A stretch of 64,000 bases of DNA from the NCBI GenBank assembly GCA_922989275.2, contig OV277871.1:3162001-3226000 (forward strand), read 5' to 3'. Position 1 is the first letter of the stretch. Each line of letters opens with the position of its first letter. Of the stretch, positions 23,401 to 38,400 are shown piece by piece. Origin of the DNA: Gari tellinella. Lineage: Eukaryota; Mollusca; Bivalvia; Cardiida; Psammobiidae. Under the pieces are notes generated by a model that was given only the letters and a program-made list of their open reading frames with translations, was not told the DNA's origin and did no database searches. The position numbers and the translations under genes were made by a program.

Positions 23401-26400
23401 CCCTGGGTAATGGCAGTAATGGCTGTTCCGTTCAGGGTACACATTATTCATGTTAACAACCTCTAATATGGAGTAAACATACATGCATACTAATAAAAAA
23501 TAATGTTCATGTTATATTAGAATTTACAGCAAATATAATGTAGATATAAGAAATGAACTGATTTTTTTCGGCGTTAAAGCTTTGCCTATCATTTACTGTG
23601 GTTGATTTTGCTTTTAAAAACGCCGAAAAAAATCACTTCCTTTCTCAAGTTATCACTAGGATCTTAGTTGTGACCGTTTCAAATCGGTTTTATCAAGAGA
23701 ACGATAATCATCAAATGTTCTTACTAGACTGGAAGAAGTGGTAGGGTGTAGTTGTGACGTCAGGGGTTGACGTTGTATGATCAGGTATCGTGAGATTCAC
23801 CGAGACTCCAGCTTTAGGTAAGTAGGGAGGGACAGGAATACATCCGGGGCACAGTACCTGGAATCATTGTAATCGATATCTAATTCAAAATGCAGTTACA
23901 GTCGATACATGTAACTTGAGTTGTCTAAAGTCGTATATATTTGAATTTCAACGATTGTATTTCAAAACCTCGTGCTAACTTAAGTAAAACATTAACCACG
24001 TTTAACTTTCAAACTTCAAACAGGGATATGACTTTTAATGGACAATTCCAGTTTCCAATTTAGTTTTGTTCATTTATAACCATTAAGAGATATGTTCTGC
24101 AATGTATTGCAAAATGACAAACAGTGCTGACACTGATCAAAGGACTCCTCTAGGAGCCCTCTGATCTGGTTCTACACTGTTTACATAGGACAAAATGTAC
24201 GTTTAACAGATGTACTGACTATAAATGGCCAGTATACCTATCGCTAGTGTTTGATGTGTTAGACGAGCTGGGGTTGTTAAAAGTGGACCCTATAAAGTGA
24301 AACTATTTTCTTAAGAGGAGGAATACATTAAAGGCGTAAAATGTGTTTATGTGGTAATGGGTTAACTTACATTGATTGCATGGTTCGCAATGGGTTCCGT
24401 GCAGTCTGTAATTCCCTGACCGCTGTTACATCGGCACTTTTTCTGGCTCACTGCTGCCTTTGGAAGAGGGTTAGCCACCTCAAACAGGCTCTGGCCCCGT
24501 GGTATCCTTATTGTTTGAAAATAAACGATCGAAATATCACAGTAATTTAAGCATATAAACCCTTTACCCTACATATCCTGTTTCTAGTTTTAAATATAAG
24601 TTACCACTTGAAGCAGATTGAAAGGCGCATTCTGCTTTACCTTCAGCCTACTTTACCGGTAAGCTATCATCTGCTCGAATATAGAAAATATTTCATATGA
24701 TACAATCATGACTGTATAAATTAGAACTATTTGCATCAGTGGGGGAATACATTTTATTGCGTTTAAATGCGTATATATTTATATTATGGAGTAAAATACT
24801 GGCAATTTACAGGAAAACATACTGTAAAATTGCAAGGTTGTAACTTGAACACTGTAGAAGGAGTTAGACGGACAATGGACAAACGAGTGGACAAACAGGG
24901 GTAAACGGCAACCTCCACCTGACTTATTGTCACGGGGCCATAAATGTTTTGAAAATGTTCAGTTTATTTACACTTATATGGAGCCTTGCAATATTTCAAA
25001 TTTCACAATTTTCTCTTACAACACTTCAATTGAGTAAAAGTCAGACCTACCTCCATGATTCAAAGAAAGCGTTCGGTCGTGGTACCCATCTGTCTACTGC
25101 GCCATTCTTCCTCGTCAAATCGTTAGCCACGTTACCGTCAAAGAAGCCACAGGCACCTGCTGTATCGCTATAGTAAAAGGTGGATTGTAACTATCGTTCA
25201 TTGCCTTCACTGGAGTACAGTAGTTATTTGATAACATTTGGATCCTGATCAGACTTCACGAAGATCTAATGAGATCTACAATGGTTATTTGCAAACAGTT
25301 TGGATCCTAATCAGACGCCGCGTTACGTGTCGTCTGATCAGGATCCAAACTGCTTTGACATCATTTTCAATATTTTAAAATCAGACTATCATTGTTATAA
25401 AACAGATGACGTCAGTCATGGCAGTGAAGGGGTTAATATCAAACATTGTCCATTTGTTAATTTTTAGGATTGTTTTGTGCAATATATTGCAAAAATGACA
25501 AACAATGCAGACCCTGGTCAGAGGACACCTTTATGGATCCTTTCTTTTATACTGTTTGCATAGGCCATGTGTACTCTTTATAGGTACACTATTTACAAAG
25601 GACGAATGCACTCGCCTTTTGGGTGTTCAATGGGTAAATTTTCATCACATAAACAACTATCATAACTCATTCCAGTAAGACCTTCCCAATACAGTACTTT
25701 CTCCCTACAACGACCCTCCGAACACCGAGTTTCTACTTACAACAATGCTTTCCACTGTTCCCCAAACAAGTCAAACAATTATGTCTACGACTGCAATATC
25801 ATCTTCTTAAAAATTTTGTTTGCTTTTTTCTCAAAGATAGGTATTGGACATTTTGACAGAAGAAACAAAAATGCGAGTGACAAATAATTTGAACCCAGAT
25901 CAGAAGCCGCATTATGCGGCGTCTGATATGGGTTCAAATATTTGCAATTGTTAACCAAGTCATGCTCAGTACGGATTATTTTTGGTCAGGCCAACAGTAT
26001 GAATATCATTTTCATACCTACTAAAACTGGCTGGAGCATTTACAGCGACGTTAAGACTGTTTTTAAAGGCAGTCACAGTCACCATAGCACCGGATGGGAA
26101 TTTTAGCTAAAAACAAAAAAGAATTGGAAACAATTGCACCAGACAACAAATTAACTCATTCGCCACCATAAGTGCCCAACATCGACTTTGCAACGTTGCT
26201 TGACGTCTGACCAGGGGCCCGTTTTATGAAACGTCGTACAACAAAAATGGTCATAAGTCAGATTCTAAAATTATCTATTTTTATTTATTTCTCCATCTAA
26301 TCCTGTCTTGTGACAACTCTTTGGAATCGTCGTTTCAAGACGATTCCGACGACATGTCACAAGACAGATTAGATGGAGAAATCAGAAAATAAATTTATTT

Positions 26401-29400
26401 TAAAGTGTTTACTCACGATGTTTTTGTCGTACGAAGTTTTATGCAACGGGCCCCAGGATCTTAACTATATGGTACTTGTTTGTTTATGCCTGGCGTCCAC
26501 AAAAGTGCGGACAAGATTAGGAAAGTTTGCGGAATCAAAAATGGCATTTCGGCATAGCTTCCGCGTCAGTTACGAAACAATGTCCGATATTTTGCAGTAC
26601 ATGTATTGTGAACCTCTGCCACCGGGCTCTGCGTATTGTCTGCAGACATACTTGAGTTAGTCCTAGGAATTAAACAGGAATGACACAGAATGTTCATCGA
26701 ACATGCCGATCGTAGTAGGACAAAAATAGTCACGTGATACTTTGTCCGCGGCGGTTCCTCGAGCTCACTTATACAGTACCGCAACAGCTCCACACATGCC
26801 TGAAGAATTCGAGGTACCTTCCGCTTGTTTTCCGCATGTCTTCCTATTGACCCGCGAAACTTTATTTACCGCGGAAGCTTTCAGGAGCGGTTACGGAAGA
26901 GCCGGGTGTAACGCAGTAGAATGACCCACCCCTGCAAAATGACCCGGGGTCTTTATACTACGTAGAGAAATGATCCCAGACCGTGAGGGGGTCATTCTAC
27001 TACGAGTCGACGGGTCCTTTTTCTGCGGTCTGGGGTCATTTTTCTACGCAGTAAAATGACCCGGGTCACTGTTCTACGTAGTGACATGACCCATGGGTCA
27101 TTTAAGCAGGGGTGGGTCATTCTACTGCGTTACACCGGAATGCATAAGAAAAGTCAAGATGTCCTCGCCATGTCGGCAGTCAATTGCAGACTGGTTGCGG
27201 GAGGTGTCAGGAAGTTCATTTCCGCGTCCGAATTTTGCTCTCGACCAAATTTTCGACGCGGACAATTTTTACGCTCCGGAAGGTGCGGAATCATTAGGAA
27301 GTGTTTAGGAATGAAACGGACAATGAAAAGAATATTTCAAGAGTATGCGAAAGGGTTGCATATTTACTAAATTTGTATTCCGCGTCTTGTCCGTGCCCTA
27401 GTGGACGCCTGGTCTTAGATATACAGTAAAACCCTCTAATATGAAATAGGCACAGCGTATAAGCGAGCACAGCTGTAAGCTTTGGGAGCAAATTAAGAAT
27501 ATGTCTGCAAAACAATCATTCCATTTCCCGTTGCTTCAAATTTGCAACAGAGTGATGAAGAAGCTGACCTATACCATATTCCCACCAGACACGAGATCGA
27601 TTACTTTGAAATGTAATCGGTTACTTTCGATTACGATTACAGCAAATGTGATTACGATTACGATTACTTTTTTGAAAATTACAGAGTCTGTAATCGATTA
27701 AATTACGATTACTTGAAAAATATAATCGCGATAACAGTTCGATTACATCGATTACATTGGAGAATTTTAAGGCATACACTGACTATAATGTTATTAAACT
27801 ATTTTATTAAATAAATGTAAGTGGTTTTTGTAGATCCCGATATGAATGTCCAACACAGTATTCACTTTGCTTTCACTTATCCTGAAGTGTCCACATGTAT
27901 CTCAAAGAACTTTAATGCCATACGTTATAACAGCAGCAACACGAACAGTCAATGACATTGACTATATTTATATATGGAGTATATAAAGTCCTTTTGAACA
28001 TAAGATTGAAAACCATTTATAGTTGTCATCGTTATCGCTTAACTTACATCGTAAAAAGAAATGAAGTATAGAAAAGGTGAATTAAAGTTTGTGAGACCTG
28101 ACTATTACGACCCCAGCAGCTAACTATTTATATGAAATGCAACTGGCAGCTTAAAAGTAAGAGTAAAACAAAAACGAAACTTTTTTAGGAGCTTTCTGTT
28201 TTACTTTAACATTGCTTTAAGCAGTGATCTGCATTGAACACAAAATAATTAACATAATTGAGTGGTCCTATTAGAGGGGTTTTACTGTAAAAGGTTTCAC
28301 ACTTAGCACATATTAAAACACTCATCATCTTTGTTAAGGGTTCAGGTAGTGGTAAAACTCTCATTGTTACTGATTATCCACCAAGGATAATTATAGGCAT
28401 TGTATTGTTGTTGACTTCTCACCTTTTTAATTGTTAATAAAGACCTTCAAGCATTTAAGTGTGGTACCCATAAACAGAAACTTTATTCACAACTTGTACA
28501 ATGTACCTCGTTGTATACACAATAATTACATAATAAATCAAATCACAATGACGTGTTTATAAGAAACATACACAATTCTGTACTATATGGTATAAAGTGT
28601 CTTTGCAAACAGATTATGCAGGGATGTGTTAAAATGTAGACCAAGATCAGAAGACTGGATATGCTAATAATGTAGACCCATATCAGATTGGATATGCTAC
28701 TAGTGTATAATCAGATCATTTAGACTGGATGTGATAATAGTGTAGACCCAGGTCATAAGATTGGATATGCTTATAATGTAGACCTCATTCAACCAGACTT
28801 GATATGCTAATAATGTAGGCCAAGATCATAAGACCAACTGTATAAGAGACCTATGATAACATTCCAAAGTAATCGAAATGTAATCGAAATGTAATCGCTG
28901 ATTACACCACTTTTTGGTCCTGTAATCGATTACGATTACACGATTACCTCATGTCTGATTCCCACTTATGGCCAGGTTAATGTCACAAGAAATGGCCGGG
29001 TTAATATCAAGAAAAATGGCCGGTTTAAGTCATGTTTTACGAAAATACAACCTTTAACCTTAGGAGATTTTATTCAGTTATATCAGTTGCCAATACAATG
29101 GTCCGCAACAGCTAATTCATCTGTCAATATTTTCTTTCAAAAAGAATCACCAAGTATTAAAATGTTCGGGTCCAAATGAGACGACAACACTCGGCGTCTT
29201 ATTTTGATCCGAACTATTTGTGATTATCACAAATTCGCTAGTGTCGTACACAGGGCTGCCATAAGTTGATCTTGAAAAATCCTAAGATTTCTAAATTTTC
29301 TATTTTTCAAACGCGATTACTTAAAACAGGATGAAAGTAAAGCAGAATGTGCCTTAATGCGCATTCTCCTTTATTTTCAGCCTGCTTTAAGCTACCATTT

Positions 29401-32400
29401 GCGGGGATAAAAATCCGAAGATTTAGGAAAATCCGGAGAAATGGCAGCTCTGTGTACAGAAAGTAAATTGTATAATAATCATTGGAAAGATAAATAAGGT
29501 ACCATATGTTTATTTCCACTCGGATCCTTTACTATTTTTGTTTTGTTTGTAAACATCCCAGGGTTCATGATTTTCATCCGAGGAACTGTGTGTCCAATCT
29601 TTCCATAGCACATATCAAATACGATGACGTCATTGCCTTCACGTGCTGCGACTGCGCAGTTGCACCCTGCAGTATATTTAAATCCACATCTCCAAGTTCT
29701 TGCTTCAACCTGAAGCGATAAACGTACAAAATTAAACATTTAAGAAATGAACTGAATTTTTTCGGCGTTTAAGCGAAATAAACGCCAGAAATGATCGGCA
29801 AATTCCATGAATCGCGCTCATGGTAAATTTGCCGATCATTTTCTGTCGTTTAATTCGTTTTAACGCCGAAAAAGTCAGTTCATTTCTCATATTTACATTA
29901 TATTTACTGTAATTTCTAATATTAAATGAACATTTAATTAGTATGCATGTACATGTATGTTTAATCCATATTAGAGGTTGTTAACACCAATCATGTGTAC
30001 TCTGAAAGGAACAGCCATAACGGCGTTACTGAAGCAAAGCAACAAAATGATTTACGAAGAGCAGATCCATAAGCTTAGTCTACTCTGCGAATAAATCCAC
30101 AAGGCCCACCCTCTCGAGAAATAGCGTTTTACACGAATTAAACGTCATTTTTTCACTGGATTTGAACGGGGCGAATGTAAATATTAACAAATGGCACTTG
30201 GTCGGTGATGAAAATGAAAAAATCAACAACAATGGAAATCCAATGCGTCTAACTCTTTCGCCCGTAAAACTTCCAATGGATAATTCAATTTCTAATAAAA
30301 TCTAGTATATGTTTTACTATTTGGAGTTGTCTTTTACAATAAACAGCAAACCTGTCTATTACAACCACTAAATCCCAGGCTAATTGATTGTATAAAAGAA
30401 GGGTGACAGCTTAAGTCAAAGTGACAGTTAAACAGAAAACTCCTTAAGGAACTTCCTGTTTTACTGTCACCTTGCTTTAATCAGTCACCTGCCGTAAACA
30501 TTTAATAATAAACGCAATTTAGTGAGTCGTTATAGAGAGGTTTGACTGTATTGCAAAATGACAAATAGTACAGACTCTGCTCAGACTGTTTGCATAGGGA
30601 AAATGTACTATCCACAGGTTCACCGTTTGTGAATGACGGGTAGACTCGTCGATGGGGTTCAATGTGTTTAATATTCTGGGGTCCGTTTCAAAAAACTTCG
30701 AACGACAGATGTTGTCGTAAGTCAAAACTTTAAAATACATTTAACTTCTGATTTCTCTATTTAATCCTGCATTGTTACCTCTCTTTGGAATCGTCTTTTC
30801 TCAATTATAATTGAGACTTTTAATCTGACTTACGACAACATATGTCGTAGGAAGTTTTATGAAACGGGGCCCTGGTCGGTATTGGGCATTGCAAGAATAA
30901 ACAATGGATAACCAATGCAATTGAGAATCAAGTCGGCGATGGATATATCAAAAAAACATATTTGAAAAACAAATGATTAACTGTCCAAAATCAGTCATCT
31001 ACATTTACTGCATTGTGTGTTGCGTTTATGTTTCGTTCAACGGGAAATAATGACGTATTTTCCAATGTACGAGTGTGTCGACCTACCCTGAAAGAGCCTC
31101 CTTGTCTCTGCTTTACCATGAGAAATTGTCCAATGTTCATGACTGTGTACCGCCTGTAAAGACAAGTCATTATGTGTTGAGGTACAGCAGACCCTTTCAT
31201 CATATTATATTATAATGATATGCTTTGTGAACAAGCACTACAGTGTCTATAGATCGTCCTTGTATATTTATAATTCTTTCAGCAAGCACATAAGGTGAGT
31301 TCACTGCAATAGCCAAACCTTTTGACACGTATATAGATATGTATCTAATCAAAATGCATGGTAAATAAAACACAAACACGAATGACACTATTTAAGAGAC
31401 TTGAAACCAGATTGTGTATTTGCAAACATACATTAAATACGCAAATAATAGCAAATTTGTGGAATAATCGTGAATATGGCATTAAAAATAAGTTTGGTAT
31501 TAAAACATATGCAAGAACAATCACTTATTCTTAGTTTTTAAATTTTCATTCCACCGCATTTTCTACCTAAAACTTTGCTCCAAAATACAATACAATAAAG
31601 ATTAAATAGACAGTCAAATCAGAATTGCCCTGTGGTCGAGAGCTTTAGGCGTAGGATATCTTATGTGTTTATATATACCCCTGACATCAAATTACATTTT
31701 TATGCCAAATCTGGATTTCGGTCTCTTTAATCTAGCTTGACGGTGAACGAGATAACTTTCGTCAGCAAATTTTGTTAATTTAGTCTTTTGCAATTTGTAA
31801 TGGAAACACTTACAGACGAATGCAAAACAAACCTAAATCCAGATAAGACCCTGCGTCTGATCTGGATCCAACCTTTTCTTAAATGCTATTCAAGCCGTAA
31901 TAGACAGTAAAGGGTTTAACGAATTACTTCTTTCCATCGAAGGTTTTGATGTGAGGATCCCCATGACTGTAGCATAAGCCCCCAGGTTTGCTTGAAACTT
32001 TGTCAACCTAAAATTAAATTAATAATATAGATGGTTTTATCAAGATCTTGAACAATGACTTACACATATAGTGGAGAAAACGCTATTCTTTCCCAATAAA
32101 CGCGTTTACGCTAAAACTATTATTTCTATTGCAAACAGTTTGGAGCCAGATCAGACGCCGGGTAACCCGGCGTCTGATCAGGCTTCAAACTGTTTGCCAC
32201 TAAAACATACATGAATTGTCAGCATTGTCCAAAAGCCGTACTTTTCTACATTTAAGTGTTTTGCGTTTGCGTTTCCTTTGCGTTTAAACGGGAAATAATA
32301 ACGTATTCTCCTCTGTACGCAGCGTTTGATCAGGATCCAAACTTTTTACAATTTACAATACAAAGTGACATGGCAGTGAAAAGGTTAATAATATTTTCTA

Positions 32401-35400
32401 AAGGGGACAGGAGATATTTCATTTGTTTTACCCCTTCACTGCCAAGACGTCATCAATTGTAAACAAGTGTCGTCTGCTTTTATTTCTCAAATTAAATATC
32501 AAGTTATTTTGACTTATGAAACATTGAAATGAGTGAAAAACAGTTTGTATCCTGATCAGACGCCGCGTGACGCGTCGTCTGATCAGGATCTAAACTGTTT
32601 GAAAATAACTACTGTACTCGGGGTAAGGCAGCGAAGGGGTTAACTCTTTCACTGCCAACGGCGCCAAAAAGCGACCTTGCAAACAGTTTGGATCCTAATC
32701 AGACGCCGCTTTAATATTGTACATGAGTAAATTATACTTTCTTTCTATAAAGACCAGACCCCATGCTTAGGAGACGTTTGAGTTAGGTTTGGGATCGGTA
32801 TCAGGCTTCTTATTGGTCGGGGTTAAGCAGATACTCAAATCTGACCGATCAGGGACTTGTGTGCGATCTCGGACTCGGCTCAAACGCGTTATAAGCTTGG
32901 ACCCAGATCTCTTTGTTTAAGAACTAAGTAAGCTTTATTAAATCCATAGTATGATAAGTTTTTACTCTCCCAGCAGAGACAAAGAACAACGTATATGTAT
33001 ATCATGTATAATGGCCTATATATAGCATATTGATTCACGTAAAAGTTTGTATTTAAATTGTATTGTACAAGTATGACGATGTGTCAAATAAAATTATTTT
33101 TCTGTTCTGTTCTGTTTACGCCACGTCTGATCAGCATACGAACTGTTTGACACTCTATCGACATTTCTTCAGTTAAAACAGCGCTATATCTGACTTTAAA
33201 AATATTGCAGACGACACCTCCAATGCAGACGATATTTGGCGGTAAGAGGGTTAAAGCAGGCGATAAAATTTGGCAGGGAAAGAGTTAAGATATTGCAGAA
33301 GATAAAGTTTGCAAACGATAACTTTAAAGTTAAAACAAACAGTTTATCCACTACAAAACATCCGTAAACTAATTAATATTATATATTATAATAGTTATAT
33401 TATCATTACAAACCAATTATATATACACGTACATGTATTATTATATTATATTATATCATATCACATTTTACTTCATTATATATGATATTATATTACATTA
33501 TAATATTATATTATATTACATTATAATATTATATTATATTATTATACATTGTAGTATGTTATAGATATATCATATTATATTATTATAGTATGTAATATTA
33601 TATAATATTATATTATATTATATCATAACTAATTTACCAGAAAAAATGGAACGGTTGCGTTGTTCCAGATTTTCCCTGCCCCATGTCTGTGTGTTTCTGT
33701 GGTGACCATGGTTAAGGTCTGTGTGGTCTTGGTATATATAGGTTCTGTTGTGATGACGTATGATGTACTGGCTGTATGGGTGGCAGAGTTCCAGTTCCCG
33801 GGTCTTAGTGCAATAGAGCAGCGATCGGTATACACATGCTCTGAAACAACAACAACAACAAAATCCTACAGCGTAGAAGACTTTAAACTTTGCCGTTTAA
33901 CCCTTTACCTAATAGCCTTTTTCTAGATTTGAAGGCAGGTGCCCGCTTAAAGCAGGTTGAAAATAAAGCAGAATGCGCCCTAAGGCGCATTCTGCTTTAC
34001 TTTCAACCTGCTTTAAGTCATTATTTGCTAGTATATACATGTAAGTAATATTTCTAATTGTACATGTTCATGCCTGTATAATCTTGAACTATTTTCTTTG
34101 GCGGAGGGATAAATTAAAATGCGCTAAAAGGCGCTTCTAACTGGTAAAGGGTTAATTCATTGACCCCTGGAATTTTTCAGTGACAATTCCAGTTTCCAAT
34201 TAAGTCTTGTTCCTTTTTTGACTATTTATGATTGATTTTAATAATATCTTGCAAAACGAAAAACAATGCAGACCCTGATCAGATGACTCATACAGGAACC
34301 CTCTGGTCAGGGTCTACACATTTTGCATATACAGATACACTGTTGGTTGATGACGAGTAGATCTAAACCTGTCGCTAGAGTTAAATGTGTTAAACGAAAC
34401 TAAACGCAAACCGAGTGAGTAGGCCTCATATCTGGATTCAAGCTCTTTTTACAACTGCTAATATTTACTGTTAGAAAATGCCATTAAATGAAATTTGAGA
34501 ATTGTTGCAGACTATCAAAATAACCCTGTCTTCTCTCAATGACGTCATAAAGCGCATTTGCAAACAGTTTTGATCCTGATCAGACGCCGCGTAACGCGGC
34601 GTCTGATCAGGATCAAAACTGTTTGACATTTGCTTTGATATTACGTCAGTTATACTGCCTTAAATCTAACCTTGAAACGATATTGCAGAAAACAATATTG
34701 AAGCAGACGACACTATGGCGGTGAATGAGGTAAAAAACTCACGATAAATTTGACCATGAAAGGGTTTACAGACCACCTTTACATAGCTCGCATCTAAAGT
34801 TAATTTGTTAAACTGTATAATGCAAAGTTGATCAAAACACAGTTCTAGCTTCATATTTCATTTGCATTGATTAAAATAAATTATGTTATATAAGTTCTAT
34901 AATATTTATTATCGATGTATCACCATTCCTGATTGGCCGGATACAGAAGATATTACCAAACCGTACCGTTATCAGTGCTGATTTTGAAGTTGACGCTACA
35001 GTTGAGGTCGCCGACTGTTCCACAGACCACGGGAATAGTAGAAGTCAGTTGCACTGTTTCTTTGGTGTGGGTGTGGTCGATCAACACGCGCGTCGTATTG
35101 TACTAAAACACATGCACAGTACAACTCAGATGAATTCATACAAATCGCCAAAAGTTTTTTTTAAAAAAAAACCGCTGTCACGTTCAGACTTTATTGAGTT
35201 GCGTTTGTATCAGGGCTGCCATAAGTTGATTTCCAAATTTGCATTTTTCAAGTCCGAATTTACGAATCGTACCTTTTCCCCATCGCCGGTTTCTAGTTTT
35301 GTTGACACGTGACTTAATGCCCATTCTGCTTTACTTTCAGCCTGCTTTAAGTTACCATGAACTAGAAAAAAAATCCGAAGATTTAGGAAAAATCCGAAGA

Positions 35401-38400
35401 AATTGCAGCCCTGTTGCATTCATTTATCAAAAAATAACAATGTCACTGCCTCACCCCGAGTGCAGCAATAGGGACTATTTTAGTGAAATGCCTGGCTTAA
35501 TCGAGGGAGTTACTCCCCTTGAAAAATATGCCGATAGCGACTTTCCAGCAAGAAGCCATCAATTTAGGTTACATAGAATATATAACGAATTTTTTTTGTA
35601 ACTGCAATAAAACCATTATTGTTCAAATCACAATATCCGCCCCGTTATGAGTTGAATGGTCTAAATCTACACTTTATGATGGTATATTTTGTTTTAAGAT
35701 AATATTTCATCTTCAACAGTATTTGTTTGATTATTTAAACAGTAAAGTGCTGCCTATATATTCTTATACGAATATGCAAAAAAGTGGGAGTGGTGTACCT
35801 TTCTTGGATCTTAAAAGCAATTTATTTATCAAAATCAAATATCCGCCCCGTTATGGGTAAATTGAGAAAACATTGCTCTTTCTAATGATATAAATTTCAG
35901 AAAAATAGATTAGTGTCTTGTACAGTATTTTTTAAGTTGAATTACACTATATTTCATGATTTCAAGCTGTTACACTCGTTAATCCTACGGAATTAACGCG
36001 CGGTATCATAAAACTGCCATGGGGAAGGATATATTATCTGTCCTGTATTGAAATAAAGGGAGAAAACCACAATGCGTATTTCGGCTTCGTTACTAGGTCT
36101 TTAAGGGACGCAATCCAGTGATTTTGCTAAAAATAGTCCCTAATGTGGTCATTTGGGAACAGTTTGCGTAACTGTTCGTTCGATCAGGACTTAACTGTTT
36201 GACACTCATCACGTTGTTGCTCTATCCATTTTAATTTACATTAACCCCTTCACTGCCTTACCCCGAACACAATGGTTATTTCCAACAGTTTGGATTCTGA
36301 TCAGACGCCGCGTAACGCGGCGTCTGATCAGAATCCAAACTGTTTGACACCCATTTCAATATTTCTAAAGTCAAAATACCTAATACTAACTTTGAAAATT
36401 AAAGCAGACGACAATTGTTTAAAGTGAAAAGGTTAAGGTTAAATCAGAGAGAAGACGATACTTGTTTAAATCCAATGACGTCATGCAGTGCAGGGGCTTC
36501 AAAGCGAACTTACCGTGACCCCTATCCAGTAATTGTTACTCTTTAACGACGGACCCTTTGTGCTGTTTGGCGTTACAAAGCTTGCTTGCACTGCGCATGA
36601 CAACGTCTTGCCGGTTTGCCCAATCAGCTGGCTACCATAAATCGCAGCATCTCGAGTGTTGCCAGAATACATCGTCTGCCATCTAGGTTTGCCATCCACC
36701 ATCCACGTGACAAAGAACATGACGTCATCCTTCGATGACATAGGGAAGTTTATCTCGCACAGAAACTTGAAATCTGGCCCCTCGATTATTGGAGGTGTTA
36801 AATGTGGGGGGCTAGTCAAGCGCGGGAACAGGGCTGCATCAAAACAACAAAGATGCTGTAGAAGTATGAGTGTGAAAGTTTGAACCCCATCACTGTCATG
36901 ACGCCATCTAGTTAAAACAATTGCAGTCTACTTTTCTGCCTCAAATTTAAATTTTAGGTAGATCTATATTGACTTCAGAAATATTCAAATGAGTGTCAAA
37001 CAGTTAGGATTCTGATCAGACGCCGCGTCACGCGGCGTCTGATCGGGATCCAAACTGTTTGCAAAGATCCACTGTACTCGGGTTAAGGCAGTGAAGTGAT
37101 TAAACGAGATTATAATTATACCGTTTTTCTATGAAAGCCGAGTTTCATCAGTCCCAAATATTTACTCTACTTACTAACCTTACTAAAGGAACATTCTGTG
37201 TTATTGTTATCCTGCACTTAGCTGCCATCTGTCTTGGTCGTTTTCAAACTCAGTTTCTTTTGGTATAGCTTCTAAACCGCCCTTAACTCATTCAATCCTA
37301 CCAACGAGTATACTCGTCCTTTACAAACCGTGCATATGAGAAAGTAACGTATCCTATACAAACAGGACAGACGTAAGATCTACAACGTTCCCTCTCTACA
37401 ACGACACCTAACGGGAGACAAAGTTATTTTCGTTGTTCGGAGGGAGCCGTTATAGAGAGGGAAATGTGCAAACAGCTTGAATCCAGATCAGACGCCACGT
37501 AATGCGGCGTCTGATCTGGATTTAAGCTGTTTGTCACTTGTCATTAAAGTTTTTTTCCGTCAAAATGCTCATTATATAACTTTGAGAAAGAACAGCAGAT
37601 GACAATTTTAAGCAGACGACATTGCAGTCGTGAATATGTCACGCATAATTGTCCTGTTTATGGAACTGCGACAAGGGTCGTTGTTAGGAGGGGGTCGTTG
37701 TTGGGAGGGTCGTTGTAGGGAGGGAGCGTTGTTGTTCGGTTTTGGAGGTTTCATTGTATCAGAATTACAAAATACTTACGTTTGCATGGCAGATTCCCTG
37801 TCGGTGAAAACTCTCCAGGGCCGCAAACAGTTTTAGGGCCTAAAATGAAAAAAATGTCCATCTAGAGGCTGTTAGGTATTAGCAGCGTTTTAAGAGTTTC
37901 AAGTTTATGTCAATATATTTATAAGCGATGAGCTTACATGTTATGGAACGATTTTATCTCTCAAAATTAAGTTCTTCAAAATTGAAAAACTCTTAAAACC
38001 AAACAAATGCTTCGGTCCAGAACATGTGTTCGTTTTAAAGATATCTGATTAATAATACCAGAAATAAAAACGTTGATTCCCGACTGTATAACCTATAACG
38101 TCCTTGTATGACTTGCTAACAAAAAGGCCATTCATTGAATACCTGGTAATGAGATCGAGTGGTACAATATGGAATGGCCTCAAACTCGTACCCTATGGTA
38201 ATATCATACTATACATAAATGTGACGTCATGGTATGGTGTTATATTTACCTGTGCAATAAGCCATTGAACATCCTGGCAATGGAACTAAGTGGTACACCA
38301 TGTATTGGCCACAGTTTCGTACCCCATGGTAATCTCCTACTATACACATATGTGACGTCATGGTATGATGTTATATTCACCTGTGCAATAAGCCATTGAA

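Larger units (their letters stand above)
27590..28955. mobile_element. Element with repeated CGATTACGATTAC ends
   Basis: 27595-27760 and 28870-28955 are rich in CGATTACGATTAC / GTAATCGATTACG in inverted sense (for example TGTAATCGATTACGATTACA at the right). Between lie ~1.1 kb of AT-rich sequence, a nested G element and a tandem repeat. hAT-type elements can have such subterminal motifs; the placement is tentative. Confidence 0.6.

Noticed and set aside
26373..26660. 95-codon plus-strand frame
   Set aside because: Starts inside an F element and continues into another transposon; no recognisable domain.
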